Shown here: positions 1 to 8,934 of the stretch, in pieces | Layout of the letters: each line of letters begins with the position of its first letter | Numbering within the stretch: the first letter of the stretch is position 1 | Assembly (NCBI RefSeq): GCF_027921765.1 | Contig: NZ_BSEJ01000002.1 | Location: 124,001-188,000, forward strand | DNA: 64,000 nucleotides | Direction of reading: 5' to 3' | Source: Microbacterium barkeri | Lineage (GTDB): Bacteria > Actinomycetota > Actinomycetes > Actinomycetales > Microbacteriaceae | Notes under the pieces: model-generated | Told to the model about the DNA's origin: nothing | Database searches by the model: none | Seen by the model: the letters and a program-made list of their open reading frames with translations, nothing else | Program-made: the position numbers and the translations under genes

Positions 1-675
1 GAGCGGGTCGTCGTCGCGAACGCCGACCAGATGCTCGTCGTCGTGGCCGCGGCCGATCCCGAGCCGCGCCCGCGCCTCGTCGACCGCTACCTCGTGGCGG
101 CCCTCGACGCCGGCATCCGGCCGCTCCTCGTCGTCACGAAGACCGACCTCGCCGACCCCGAGGGGTTCCTCGCGCACTTCGAGGGCCTTCCCGACCTGCG
201 CGTCTTCCGCAGCGCGCGCGGCGAGACGCCGGTCGCCGAGATCGGAGCGGCGCTCGTGGGCCATTCGACGGTCTTCGTCGGGCACTCCGGCGTCGGCAAG
301 TCGACGCTCGTGAACGCCCTCGTGCCCGGCGCCGGCCGCGCGACGGGGCATGTGAACGAGGTGACCGGCCGCGGCCGGCACACGTCGTCCTCCACGGTGT
401 CGCTGCGATACGAGGGCCGACGGGGCAAGGGATGGGTGATCGACACCCCGGGCGTGCGCTCGTTCGGGCTCGGCCATGTCGACCCCGCGAACATCCTCCG
501 GGCGTACCCCGATCTCGACGCCGTCGCCGAGGAGTGCCCGCGCGGGTGCACGCACCTGCCCGACGCGCCGGACTGCGCGCTTAACGAGGCGGTCGCGGAG
601 CGCCGGCTGCCCGCGCCGCGCCTGGACTCGCTGCAGCGCCTGCTCGAGACGTTCGCGGCGCGCGCGGAGTACTGA
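1..675 (+). CDS. rsgA: ribosome small subunit-dependent GTPase A, 5' end cut by the window
   Basis: The frame is open from base 1, so the true start lies upstream; a typical RsgA is about 300-350 residues and only the last 224 are here. RsgA is a circularly permuted GTPase acting late in 30S subunit maturation. Visible motifs are the specificity motif TKTDLADP (G4), then the P-loop GHSGVGKSTL (G1), an RGRHTSSST switch segment and DTPGVRSFGLG (G3). The G4-G1-G3 order is the permutation typical of the family. The C-terminal zinc knuckle follows (ECPRGCTH and a later DC). It converges on the sseB-like gene, with 8 nt between the stop codons. Confidence 0.95.
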   Translation, partial: ERVVVANADQMLVVVAAADPEPRPRLVDRYLVAALDAGIRPLLVVTKTDLADPEGFLAHFEGLPDLRVFRSARGETPVAEIGAALVGHSTVFVGHSGVGKSTLVNALVPGAGRATGHVNEVTGRGRHTSSSTVSLRYEGRRGKGWVIDTPGVRSFGLGHVDPANILRAYPDLDAVAEECPRGCTHLPDAPDCALNEAVAERRLPAPRLDSLQRLLETFAARAEY

Positions 676-683
676 GCCCGACC

Positions 684-1841
684 CTACTCCTCCTCGAGGG
701 CGAGCACCGGGGCGAGCTCGTCGCGCGTGAGCGTGATGAGCGGCCCCGCCGGGTCGATGAGCACGCCGCCCAGCTCCTCGTGGTCGCGGAGCATCTTCGC
801 GAGCTTGACGACCTTGATCGGGAGCGCCTTCTCGCCGCGGCCCTGCGCGACGACCTCGAGGGGGTGCGAGTGCAGCTGCACGAGGCGCGTGCCGTCGGCC
901 AGGCGCGCCTCGGCGATCCCCATCTTCGTCTGGTCCTCCGCGAGCGAGCCGACCGCGACCCAGAGCGGCGGGGCCTCCGCGAGCAGCGCGGCGACCTTGT
1001 GCGGGGTGTCGGCCTCGCGCGGCGCCGTGAGCAGCGCCTTGAGGCGGAACTCCGGGTCGGCCTGGTTCATCGCCTGCTCGATGATGTCGCGCGGCAGCAC
1101 CACGCGGTGCGGTGCGGAGTTGTTGTCGATGATGATGCCGCCGAAGTCGCCCTTGAGCAGCTGCGTGAGCAGCGCCGCGACGGGCTGCGCGACAGCCGAC
1201 GTCTCCGTGTCGCCATCGCTCTGGACGGCGTCGCGCAGGGCCTTGCCCGAGCTGAACGCGACCATGAAGTTCTGGTCGCCCACGCGCGCGATGCCGAAGG
1301 TGACGGGCTTCCCCTCCGCGATCTGCTGGCGCGCATCGCCCTTCACCCGCAGGAAGACGTGGCCCTGCAGCATCTGCCGCAGCACGCCCATGACCTGCGG
1401 GCCGGTCGGCTTCTCCGGGAGCGCCGCGAGCGCGTCGCGCAGCAGCGCGTTGTCGCGCAGGCCCGGCACGGTCTCGAGCTGGGTGGGCGGAGCGGCGGGC
1501 GCCTTGGGCAGCTCGGGGCGCGTGGGCGGGGTCGGCTCGGGCGCCGGGCGGCGCGTGACGGACGGCCCGGGCTGAGCGGGCGCAGACGGCGCGGCCGGGG
1601 CGGGCGCGGGCTCGTCGGACGGCGGGGCGATCTCGGGCCCCGAGGGCGCTCCCACGCCGCGGAACGCGGAGAACGAGATGCCGACCTCGGGTGTCTGCTC
1701 GGCGAGAGCCTCCGGCTCGGCAGGAGCCTCCGGCTCGGCGGGAGCGTCGGCCGCCGCAGCGGCCCCCTCGCCTTCGACCGGGGTCGAAGCGGCCTCCTCC
1801 GTCGCGGGGTCGGTCTTCTTCTTCCTCGAGAACAGGCCCAT
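684..1841 (-). CDS. SseB family protein with long Pro/Ala-rich N-terminal region
   Basis: The protein has 385 residues. The first ~130 begin MGLFSRKKK and are low-complexity, rich in Ala, Pro and Glu, probably disordered. The C-terminal ~250 residues resemble the SseB N-terminal domain family. One part reads DNALLRDALAALPEKP and a second starts near PPLWVAVGSLAEDQ, suggesting two tandem SseB-like units. The family is named for an enhanced serine-sensitivity locus; its biochemical role is not settled. No signal peptide is visible, so it is probably cytoplasmic. Family assignment is by motif recognition; function is unknown. Confidence 0.75.
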   Translation of the reverse strand: MGLFSRKKKTDPATEEAASTPVEGEGAAAAADAPAEPEAPAEPEALAEQTPEVGISFSAFRGVGAPSGPEIAPPSDEPAPAPAAPSAPAQPGPSVTRRPAPEPTPPTRPELPKAPAAPPTQLETVPGLRDNALLRDALAALPEKPTGPQVMGVLRQMLQGHVFLRVKGDARQQIAEGKPVTFGIARVGDQNFMVAFSSGKALRDAVQSDGDTETSAVAQPVAALLTQLLKGDFGGIIIDNNSAPHRVVLPRDIIEQAMNQADPEFRLKALLTAPREADTPHKVAALLAEAPPLWVAVGSLAEDQTKMGIAEARLADGTRLVQLHSHPLEVVAQGRGEKALPIKVVKLAKMLRDHEELGGVLIDPAGPLITLTRDELAPVLALEEE

Positions 1842-1925
1842 GCGCCCAGCCTACGGGTCGCCGACGGGCCCTCCGGCCGCTTCGCACGCCCTGCCCAGGT
1901 TGCGCGGCGGCGCATCCGCCGTCGC

Positions 1926-3116
1926 TCAGGCGGCGTGCTCGTCGTGCCGCGGGATGAGCGGATAGGCCGCGAGCGGCACGAGCGCCGTGAGCGCGAAGGC
2001 GAGCGGGAAGCCGACGGCCGTGATGAGCGCGCCCATCACGGGGCCGACGGCGGATGCCGCGACGAACTGCCCCGTGTTCTGGATGCCGAGCGCCTTGCCC
2101 GACCACGCCGATCCAGCCGCCTCCGCGACCGAGGTGAACGCGAGGCCGTTGTCGGCGACCGTGACGCTCGTGGCGATGACGAGGACGACCGCCGCGGCGG
2201 CGCCCGCCTCGAGCGCCGCCACGAGGGCGAGCGCGGCCATGACGACGACGCCGCTCACCGCGACCCAGCGCAGGACGCGCATGCGGCTGCCGACCCGATC
2301 GCTCAGCGCGCCGACCGCGATCCGCCCGAACGCGCCGACGAACTGCGACGCGGCGATGAGCGCGCCCGCCGCCGCGGCGTCCCACCCGAGTCCCGCGATC
2401 AACCACACCATCCCGAACGTCGACAGGAGGAACTGCGGGAAGACGAGAAGCAGCGACACCGCGTGCACGCGGGCCAGGAAGCCGCTGCGGCGATACGGGT
2501 TCGCGCCCGCGGGCGCTCCTGGCACGGCCGGGGTCCGGGGCGGGTTCTCGACGCCCAGGGCGCACAGCACGGCGAGGAGGCCGGTCGCGGCCGCCGACAC
2601 GAGAAGCGGCGCCGCGATGCCGCCGACGTCGGCGAGCCCGGGCACGACGAGCGCGGCGACCGCGACGCCCAGCGGCTGCGACATCTGGCGGATGCCCATG
2701 GCGGTGCCCCGACGACGGCGCGGGAACCAGCCGACGACGATCCGGCCGCTCGCCGAGTTCACGCTCGCCGAGGCGGCCCCGCCGAGGAGGAGCAGGGCCC
2801 CGAAGCCGAGGACGTCGGAGACGGCCGACGCCGCCAGCGCGAACACCGCCGTCAGGGCGAGCCCGCCGGCGATGACCCACCGCTCGCCGTGGCGATCCGC
2901 GAGGTGCCCCCACAGCACGAGCGTCGTCACCATGCCCAGGGTGGGCGCGGCGGCGAGCGCGCCGGCCTCGGCCAGCGACATGCCGCGCTCGAGGTGCAGC
3001 AGCGGGATGAGGTACGCGGGCGTGCTGACGAGCATGGTCCCGGCCGCCTGCGCGAGCACGCCGAGCACGAGCATCCGCCAGGCCTTGACGGGTGCGCGGG
3101 CGATGATGTCGGTCAT
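1926..3116 (-). CDS. MFS transporter
   Basis: This is a 396-residue membrane protein with about twelve hydrophobic segments. The cytoplasmic loop motif reads WGHLADRHGERW between TM2 and TM3, and the matching mid-protein repeat is GALSDRVGSR. I chose the ATG giving MTDIIARAPVKAW because the upstream extension is Arg-rich and overlaps the divergent regulator. MFS proteins move small molecules using ion gradients; the substrate cannot be read from sequence. It is divergent from a GntR-type regulator 45 bp away and shares a promoter/operator region with it, so that regulator probably controls it. Confidence 0.88.
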   Translation of the reverse strand: MTDIIARAPVKAWRMLVLGVLAQAAGTMLVSTPAYLIPLLHLERGMSLAEAGALAAAPTLGMVTTLVLWGHLADRHGERWVIAGGLALTAVFALAASAVSDVLGFGALLLLGGAASASVNSASGRIVVGWFPRRRRGTAMGIRQMSQPLGVAVAALVVPGLADVGGIAAPLLVSAAATGLLAVLCALGVENPPRTPAVPGAPAGANPYRRSGFLARVHAVSLLLVFPQFLLSTFGMVWLIAGLGWDAAAAGALIAASQFVGAFGRIAVGALSDRVGSRMRVLRWVAVSGVVVMAALALVAALEAGAAAAVVLVIATSVTVADNGLAFTSVAEAAGSAWSGKALGIQNTGQFVAASAVGPVMGALITAVGFPLAFALTALVPLAAYPLIPRHDEHAA

Positions 3117-3127
3117 GGCTCCTCCTC

Positions 3128-3149
3128 GGTGTACCGTACTGGTATACCA
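3128..3149. promoter_or_regulatory. palindromic operator between the MFS gene and the GntR gene
   Basis: The 45-bp divergent gap carries two related 8-mers, GGTGTACC (3128-3135) and GGTATACC (3141-3148). The second sits inside the perfect 10-bp palindrome TGGTATACCA (3140-3149). Centres are 13 bp apart. Location and symmetry suggest a binding site for the adjacent GntR-family protein; binding is inferred, not shown. Confidence 0.5.
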
Positions 3150-3161
3150 CTGGAGGATGCC

Positions 3162-3851
3162 ATGCCGCACACCGACGACCGCGCGCCCTATGCGACCCTG
3201 CGCGCGGCCATCCTGTCGTTCGATCTGCTCCCCGGCGAGTCCCTCAGCGAGCGCGGGCTGGAGCCGCTGACCGGCGCATCGCGCACCCCGATCCGCGCCG
3301 CCCTCCTCCGCCTCGAGGGCGAGGGGCTCACGCGACGGGATGGTCGCGGGTGGCGGGTCGCGCCGATCGACCTCAGCGAGGTGCGCGCGGCCGTGGAGTT
3401 CCGCGAGGCCGTGGAGACCGGGGCCGTGGCCCTCGTCGTCGACCGGGCATCGGACGACGACCTCGCGGCGCTCCGCGCGCTCGCCGAGGAACCCGAGCAC
3501 GACGACGAGGAGGCGGGCGTCCGCGACGGCGGCGACTTCCACGTCGCCCTCGCGCGCCTGTCGGGCAACGCGTTCTTCGCCGACGCGCTGGCCGACGTGA
3601 TGACGCGTCTGAGCCGCACGCGATGGCTCGAGGTGCGCACGCCGCAGGCGCGCGCCCACGCGCGCGACGAGCATGCGGCCATCCTCGATGCGATCCTCGC
3701 GCGCGAGGCCGAGACGGCGACGGCGCTCGTCGCAGCGCACGCGCGCGGCACACGCGAGCGCCTCGTCGGCTTCCTCGAGGGCGAGCGGCGCCGCCTGCGG
3801 GGCCGCGGGATGGCGATCGTCGACGGCGGCGCGGAGCCGAGCGCGGGCTAG
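3162..3851 (+). CDS. GntR family transcriptional regulator with FCD-type effector domain
   Basis: The protein has 229 residues. The N-terminal winged helix includes GESLSERGLEPLTGASRTPI and RLEGEGLTRRDGRGWRVAP. The C-terminal all-helical domain has FCD-family signatures FHVALARLSGN and HAAILDAI; FCD domains often bind a metal and a carboxylate ligand. The ATG has a good ribosome binding site (ggagg, 6 nt spacing). It is divergent from the MFS gene and probably regulates it and itself. Its 3' end overlaps the convergent pcrA gene within a CTAG tetranucleotide, so the two stop codons share bases. Confidence 0.88.
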   Translation: MPHTDDRAPYATLRAAILSFDLLPGESLSERGLEPLTGASRTPIRAALLRLEGEGLTRRDGRGWRVAPIDLSEVRAAVEFREAVETGAVALVVDRASDDDLAALRALAEEPEHDDEEAGVRDGGDFHVALARLSGNAFFADALADVMTRLSRTRWLEVRTPQARAHARDEHAAILDAILAREAETATALVAAHARGTRERLVGFLEGERRRLRGRGMAIVDGGAEPSAG

Positions 3852-6226
3852 AGCTTGGCGATCGGCGCGACCTTGATGAGGAGCTTCTTGGCTCCGGCCT
3901 CGTCGAAGCGCACGTGCGCGATGCGCTTGGCGCCCTCCCCCGTGATCGCGTCGACGGTCCCCTCGCCGAAGTCGTCGTGGCGGATGCGGTCGCCCGCGGC
4001 GAGCTCGAGGTCTCCGTTGTCGCGCACCTTGTTCGTGACGAGCCCGGGGAAGCGGTCCATCGCGGTCGACTTCGGCTTGAGGCCCCCGCCGGCCGGCAGC
4101 GGCTTCACACCCCAGCGGTCGCTCGATCCGCCGGGTCGGCGCGCGTTGAGGGCGCGCGACTGGGTTCCGCCGCGGGAGTTCACGTCGCCGGGAGACTGCT
4201 TCCAGTCGATGAGGGCCGCCGGGATCTCCTGCAGGAACCGGCTCGGCATCGCGACCGTGACCTCGCCGAACTGCGCGCGGGTCATCGCGAGCGACAGGTA
4301 GAGGCGCTTGCGGGCCCGCGTGATCCCGACGTAGAACAGGCGCCGCTCCTCCTGCGGGCCGCCCGGCTCGCCCGCCGAGATGCGGTGCGGGATGAGGTCC
4401 TCCTCGACGCCCGTGACGAACACGGCGTCGAATTCGAGCCCCTTCGCCGTGTGCAGCGTCATGAGCGAGACGGCACCCGACTCGTCGTCGAGGTCGTCGG
4501 TGTCGGCGACGAGCGCGACCTCGGTGAGGAAGTCGACGATCGTGCCCTCGGGGTTGTTCCGCGCAAACTCGCGCGTGACGGCGACGAGCTCGTCGAGGTT
4601 CTCGACGCGCGCCTCGTCCTGCGGATCGCGGCTCATGCGCAGCGCGTCGAGGTAGCCGCTCTTGTTGAGGAGCACCTGCAGGCCCTCCGTGACCGCGGAT
4701 GAAGGCGCCTGCTCCCCCGAGGCGGGGAACAGGATCCCGCTCGCCTCGCGGAGCACCTCGTCGAGCTGGGCGATCGCCTTCTGCAGCTTGGGGCCGAGCC
4801 CCATCTCCGCCGGGTGCGCGAGCGCGTCGCGGAACGACAGGCCGTTGTCGGCCGCGAATCGCGCGATCGTCGTCTCGGTGACGTCGCCGATGCCGCGCTT
4901 GGGCTTGTTCAGGATGCGCCGCACGGCCATCTCGTCGGCGGGGTTCGCCACGGCGACGAGGTAGGCCAGGGCGTCCTTGATCTCCGCGCGGTCGTAGAAC
5001 TTCGTGCCGCCCATGATCTTGTAGGGCACCGCGGCGCGGATGAAGATCTCCTCGAGCGCACGGGACTGCGAGTTCGTGCGGTAGAACACGGCCATCTGCT
5101 GGTAGTCGATGCCCGAGCGCCGCAGCTTCTCGATCTCGTCGGCGACGAACTGCGCCTCGTCGTGCTGCGAGTAGCCCGTGAAGCCGACGATCTTCTCGCC
5201 CTCGCCCTGGTCGCTCCAGAGGCGCTTGTCCTTGCGGTCGAAGTTGTTGCGGATCACCGCATTCGCCGCGTCGAGGATGTTCTGGCTCGACCGGTAGTTC
5301 TGCTCGAGGAGGACGACCTTCGCGCCGGGGAAGTCGCGCTCGAACTCGGTGATGTTGCGGATGTCCGCCCCGCGGAACGCGTAGATCGACTGGTCCGAGT
5401 CGCCGACGACCGTGAGGGAGGCCGCCGGCTCGTCCTCGAACACCATGCCGCCGGCCGCTTCCGCCTGCACGGGCCGCGTCAGCTCGCGGATGAGCTGGTA
5501 CTGCGCGTGGTTCGTGTCCTGGTACTCGTCGACGAGGATGTGGCGGAACCGCTTGCGGTAGACGTCTGCGACGTGCGGGAACGCCCGGAAGAGGAAGACG
5601 GTCTGCGCGATGAGGTCGTCGAAGTCGAAGGCGTTCGCCTTCTGCAGCTCGCGCTGGTAGTCGCCGAAGATCTCGACGAACTTCCGCTCGGCGGGGTCGT
5701 TCATGTTGGCGTCACGCGCGTACGACTCGGCGTCGGCGAGCTCGTTCTTGAGCTTGGAGATGCGCGACTGCACGCCGGCCGGGGTTAGCCCGAGCGCGTC
5801 GGCCTCGCGCTCGCGCACGAGGCGCTTGAGGAGCGCGCGCGAGTCGCCGGAGTCGTAGATCGTGAACGCCTTCGTGAAGCCGAACTGCTCGGCCTCGCGG
5901 CGCAGGATGCGCACGCACGCCGAGTGGAACGTCGAGATCCACATGCCGCGCGCGCTGTCGCCCACGATCTGCTCGACGCGCTCGCGCATCTCGCCCGCGG
6001 CCTTGTTCGTGAAGGTGATCGCGAGGATCTGGCTCGGCCACGCCTCCCTACTGCGCAGGAGCGAGGCGATGCGGTGCGTGAGGACCCGCGTCTTGCCCGA
6101 CCCGGCACCCGCCACGATGAGCAGAGCGGGGCCGCGGTACTCGACGGCCTCGCGCTGCGGCGGATTGAGCCCCTTCAGCAGATCGTCGTCGGCGGCGGCG
6201 GAGAGGGGGAAGAGCGCGTCTGTCAT
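3848..6226 (-). CDS. pcrA: ATP-dependent DNA helicase PcrA/UvrD
   Basis: This is a 792-residue superfamily 1A helicase acting 3'-5' in nucleotide excision repair and recombination control. Motifs in order are PPQREAVEYRGPALLIVAG with GAGSGKT (Walker A), TFHSACVRILRR, DEYQDTNHAQYQL (Walker B), GDSDQSIYAFRGAD, LEQNYRSSQNIL, LMTLHTAKGLEFDAVF and ITRARKRLYL. The extreme C-terminus contains the short Tudor-like segment GDRIRHDDFGEGTV, typical of PcrA. I chose the ATG at MTDALFPLSAA because helicase homology starts right after it. It lies upstream of nothing on its own strand and converges with the GntR gene. Confidence 0.95.
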   Translation of the reverse strand: MTDALFPLSAAADDDLLKGLNPPQREAVEYRGPALLIVAGAGSGKTRVLTHRIASLLRSREAWPSQILAITFTNKAAGEMRERVEQIVGDSARGMWISTFHSACVRILRREAEQFGFTKAFTIYDSGDSRALLKRLVREREADALGLTPAGVQSRISKLKNELADAESYARDANMNDPAERKFVEIFGDYQRELQKANAFDFDDLIAQTVFLFRAFPHVADVYRKRFRHILVDEYQDTNHAQYQLIRELTRPVQAEAAGGMVFEDEPAASLTVVGDSDQSIYAFRGADIRNITEFERDFPGAKVVLLEQNYRSSQNILDAANAVIRNNFDRKDKRLWSDQGEGEKIVGFTGYSQHDEAQFVADEIEKLRRSGIDYQQMAVFYRTNSQSRALEEIFIRAAVPYKIMGGTKFYDRAEIKDALAYLVAVANPADEMAVRRILNKPKRGIGDVTETTIARFAADNGLSFRDALAHPAEMGLGPKLQKAIAQLDEVLREASGILFPASGEQAPSSAVTEGLQVLLNKSGYLDALRMSRDPQDEARVENLDELVAVTREFARNNPEGTIVDFLTEVALVADTDDLDDESGAVSLMTLHTAKGLEFDAVFVTGVEEDLIPHRISAGEPGGPQEERRLFYVGITRARKRLYLSLAMTRAQFGEVTVAMPSRFLQEIPAALIDWKQSPGDVNSRGGTQSRALNARRPGGSSDRWGVKPLPAGGGLKPKSTAMDRFPGLVTNKVRDNGDLELAAGDRIRHDDFGEGTVDAITGEGAKRIAHVRFDEAGAKKLLIKVAPIAKL

Positions 6227-6364
6227 GTCCCTTCGAGTGTAGGGCGGGCCCCTGACAAGGGCAGATGTACCCGTATTCCGGAGGAACAACACAGCTGGTG
6301 AGAGCGACATATCGCAGGTGCGAGGAGTAGTGTTCATCCGTTCGCATCGACTGGGGAGGTTACG

Positions 6365-7015
6365 ATGCCGAATTTCACTGGGAAACTCGACCTATCGCCG
6401 ACACGACTGGGCGACGCCGTGTACGACAGGATCGCGGCGGCCATCGTCGACGGCTCCTTCGCGCCCGGAGAGCGCATCCGCGACCTCGACATCGCCGAGA
6501 GCCTGGGGGTCTCGCGCATGCCGGTCCGCGAGGCTCTGCAGCGCCTCGAGCGGGAGGGGCTCATCGAGATGTCGGCGAGCCGCTTCACGCGCGTGACCGA
6601 GATCACGCCCGAGATGGTGACCGCGAGCATCGAGTTCGCGCGCTACCAGACCGGCGTGGCCGCGCGGATGGCCGTGGAGCGGATGGACGACGCCGCGCGC
6701 AGGCGCAGCCTCGAGCTGCTCGAGGACCTGCGAACGGCACTCGCCGCCGGCGATCGCGACCGCGCGCGCGAGAGCTACTTCGCGTGCTTCCTGTTCCTCG
6801 TCGACCAGACGGAGAACCCGGTCTTCCGCTCCGTCACGATGGACGCGCGGTTCGCACTCGAGCGCAACATCCGCAGCGGCAGCTTCGCGATCGCCGTCGA
6901 CGACGCGGTGTCGGCGCTCTTCGACGAGCTGCGCGACGCGATCGAGAGCGCGGACGCGCTGCGGGCCGAGCAGAGCATCCTCGAGCTGTTCGACGCCACG
7001 ACCTCGCGCGACTGA
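6365..7015 (+). CDS. GntR family transcriptional regulator (first of a tandem pair)
   Basis: The protein has 216 residues. Its winged-helix GntR domain contains VYDRIAAAIVDGSFAPGERI and SLGVSRMPVREALQRLEREG, the classic GntR recognition helix. A helical FadR/FCD-like effector domain follows. The ATG has a strong ribosome binding site (ggggagg). A second GntR gene begins 62 nt after its stop and the two may have arisen by duplication. The target genes and ligand are not evident; no metabolic operon is adjacent. Confidence 0.85.
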   Translation: MPNFTGKLDLSPTRLGDAVYDRIAAAIVDGSFAPGERIRDLDIAESLGVSRMPVREALQRLEREGLIEMSASRFTRVTEITPEMVTASIEFARYQTGVAARMAVERMDDAARRRSLELLEDLRTALAAGDRDRARESYFACFLFLVDQTENPVFRSVTMDARFALERNIRSGSFAIAVDDAVSALFDELRDAIESADALRAEQSILELFDATTSRD

Positions 7016-7077
7016 CCCCACGACACTCTGTTGCACGAAGCGCCTCTGGCGCTACCGTGTGTCCAAGGGGGTCTGCC

Positions 7078-7743
7078 ATGCAGCGATACAGGGGGCAGGT
7101 GCGTGTCGTCGAGCACGCCGGGGAGATGAAGCGCACGTCGGAGCACGTGCGCGAGGCGATCAGGACAGGAGCGCTGCCGCCGGGGGCACGGATCCGCGAC
7201 GCGGTGATCGCCGACGAGCTCGGGATCCCGCGCGCGATCGTGCGCGTCGCGCTGCGCGAGCTGGAGCGCGTGGGGCTCGTCCGCGAGACCCGCAGCCGCT
7301 TCTACCGTGTCGCCGAGCACGCCCCCGACCGCTTCCACATCGCGATGGAGTGCCTGGGGATCGAGGTCGGGATCGGCCTCCATCTCGCGCTCGCGCGCGT
7401 CGACAGCGCCGCGCGGGTCCGCCTGGCGCAGCTGTTCCGCGCGCTCGCCGCACTGTGCGACGAGGGCCAGCACACGCCGGAGGTGCTCTACGGGGCCGCG
7501 CGGGTGGCCTTCGATGCGACCATCGAGGCCGCAGGCAACCCGTTCCTGCGCGTGTCCTTCGACCGCGCATGGGGTGAGCTCATGCGCAGCACGCGGGGCG
7601 GCCATCCGCTGCTGAACCCTCCGGAGTTCATCGCGGCACGCGCGCGCGAGGTCGCCACGGCCATCCAGGCGTCCGACGCCCGCACCGCAGAGCGGTGCCT
7701 CGGTCGGATCTTCCGGGCCGACATGAGCTCCTCCGTCAGCTGA
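7078..7743 (+). CDS. GntR family transcriptional regulator (second of a tandem pair)
   Basis: The protein has 221 residues. The GntR helix-turn-helix region reads REAIRTGALPPGARIRDAVI and ELGIPRAIVRVALRELERVG, then RSRFYRVA at the wing. The C-terminal half is helical and diverges from standard FCD signatures. It follows the first GntR gene on the same strand and overlaps the convergent glycerophosphodiesterase gene by 8 bp. Codon use matches its neighbours. Function beyond DNA binding is unknown. Confidence 0.8.
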   Translation: MQRYRGQVRVVEHAGEMKRTSEHVREAIRTGALPPGARIRDAVIADELGIPRAIVRVALRELERVGLVRETRSRFYRVAEHAPDRFHIAMECLGIEVGIGLHLALARVDSAARVRLAQLFRALAALCDEGQHTPEVLYGAARVAFDATIEAAGNPFLRVSFDRAWGELMRSTRGGHPLLNPPEFIAARAREVATAIQASDARTAERCLGRIFRADMSSSVS

Positions 7744-8758
7744 CGACGGGGGCGCGGAACACGTCCGCCCCCAGATCGGGATGGTCGACGAACACGCCGT
7801 CCACTCCGCTCGCGCGCACGAGCTCCCACTCGGCCGCGTAGTCGCCGAACGCCGCGCGCCCGCCCGCGCCGCGGAACTCCGGAACGAGGAAGGCGTTCTC
7901 GGGGCGGCAGGTCCAGGTGAACACCTGCAGCCCGCGGTCGTGCGCGTCGGCGACGAGCCGACCCGGCCCGGTCGCGCGCCCCGCGCCGTCGGGGCGGAGG
8001 ATCATGCGCTTGTCGACGCTGATGCCGTCGACCACGCCGACGAGCTCGTCGAGACCGGCCGGCGTCGCGGTCTGCGCGTAGCTGCGCGCCGCATCGCCAT
8101 CGCGCACGAGGAGGTCGAAGGCCGTCCCCCGGGCTTCGAGCAGGTGGATGTAGGTCCCGGGCACGCCGCGCGCACGCAGCCGCCGCAGCACCGTCTCCTC
8201 GAACGCCTCGACGATGAGCGGCAAGGAGCCGTCCAGCCAGCCCGCGGTGGCGAGGTCGCGCTCGATGAGGGGCACGAGATCGAGGCCGAGACGCTCGAAG
8301 TATGTCGCGTGCTTGATCTCGAGCACGACGCCGATCTCGCGCCCGTGCTCGGCGGACGCCGCGCGGACGAGCTCGAGCAGCTCGTCCAGCCGCAGGATGG
8401 GCTCGCCCCCGTCGAACGTCGCGCTCGCGGGCCGCAGGTCGGGGATCCGCTCGCGCGTGCGCAGGGTCGCGAGCTCGTCCCACGTGAAGTCCTCCGTGAA
8501 CCAGCCGTCGAGCCGCTCGCCGTCGACGGCCTTCACCGTCCGACGGTCGGCGAACTCGGGATGGTCGGCGACATCGGTCGTGCCGGAGATCTCGTTCTCG
8601 TGCCGGACCACGAGCACGCCGTCGCGCGTGGCGACGACATCGGGCTCGACGGCGTCGACGCCCATCGCGAAGGCGAGGGCGTAGGACGAGCGCGAGTGCT
8701 CGGGCCGATACCCCGGTGCTCCGCGGTGGCCGATGACGAGCGGATGGCGACGGGGCAT
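7736..8758 (-). CDS. glycerophosphodiester phosphodiesterase family protein
   Basis: This 340-residue GDPD-fold protein probably hydrolyses glycerophosphodiesters to glycerol-3-phosphate and an alcohol. Hallmarks are IGHRGAPGYRPEHS near the N-terminus (His-Arg catalytic motif), VDAVEPDVVATRDGVLVV with the metal-binding Glu/Asp pair, and HENEISGTTDV. Further matches are VVLEIKHAT and the C-terminal GVDGVFVDHPD. The start is at MPRRHPLVIGHRG, immediately before the first motif, so no signal peptide is present and a cytoplasmic location is likely. Substrate class is inferred from the family. Confidence 0.92.
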   Translation of the reverse strand: MPRRHPLVIGHRGAPGYRPEHSRSSYALAFAMGVDAVEPDVVATRDGVLVVRHENEISGTTDVADHPEFADRRTVKAVDGERLDGWFTEDFTWDELATLRTRERIPDLRPASATFDGGEPILRLDELLELVRAASAEHGREIGVVLEIKHATYFERLGLDLVPLIERDLATAGWLDGSLPLIVEAFEETVLRRLRARGVPGTYIHLLEARGTAFDLLVRDGDAARSYAQTATPAGLDELVGVVDGISVDKRMILRPDGAGRATGPGRLVADAHDRGLQVFTWTCRPENAFLVPEFRGAGGRAAFGDYAAEWELVRASGVDGVFVDHPDLGADVFRAPVVS

Positions 8759-8934
8759 ACGAGAAGGCTAGCCAGCGCGCGGGAACCGGGATTTCGCCGC
8801 GCGTGAACGCTTTCCGAATCACAGCCCTCCCATAGCATCGCGTGACTACTCTGGAGGGACAGCATCATCGTGGGGCTTCCACGAAGCTCGACGATGAGAC
8901 CGCGCCGTCAGCAGACCATAGGAGTGACCGCATC

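Noticed and set aside
780..3100. Long plus-strand open frame running into the GntR gene
   Set aside because: It is antisense to the SseB-like and MFS genes; only the last 229 residues, from the ATG at 3162, look like a real protein.
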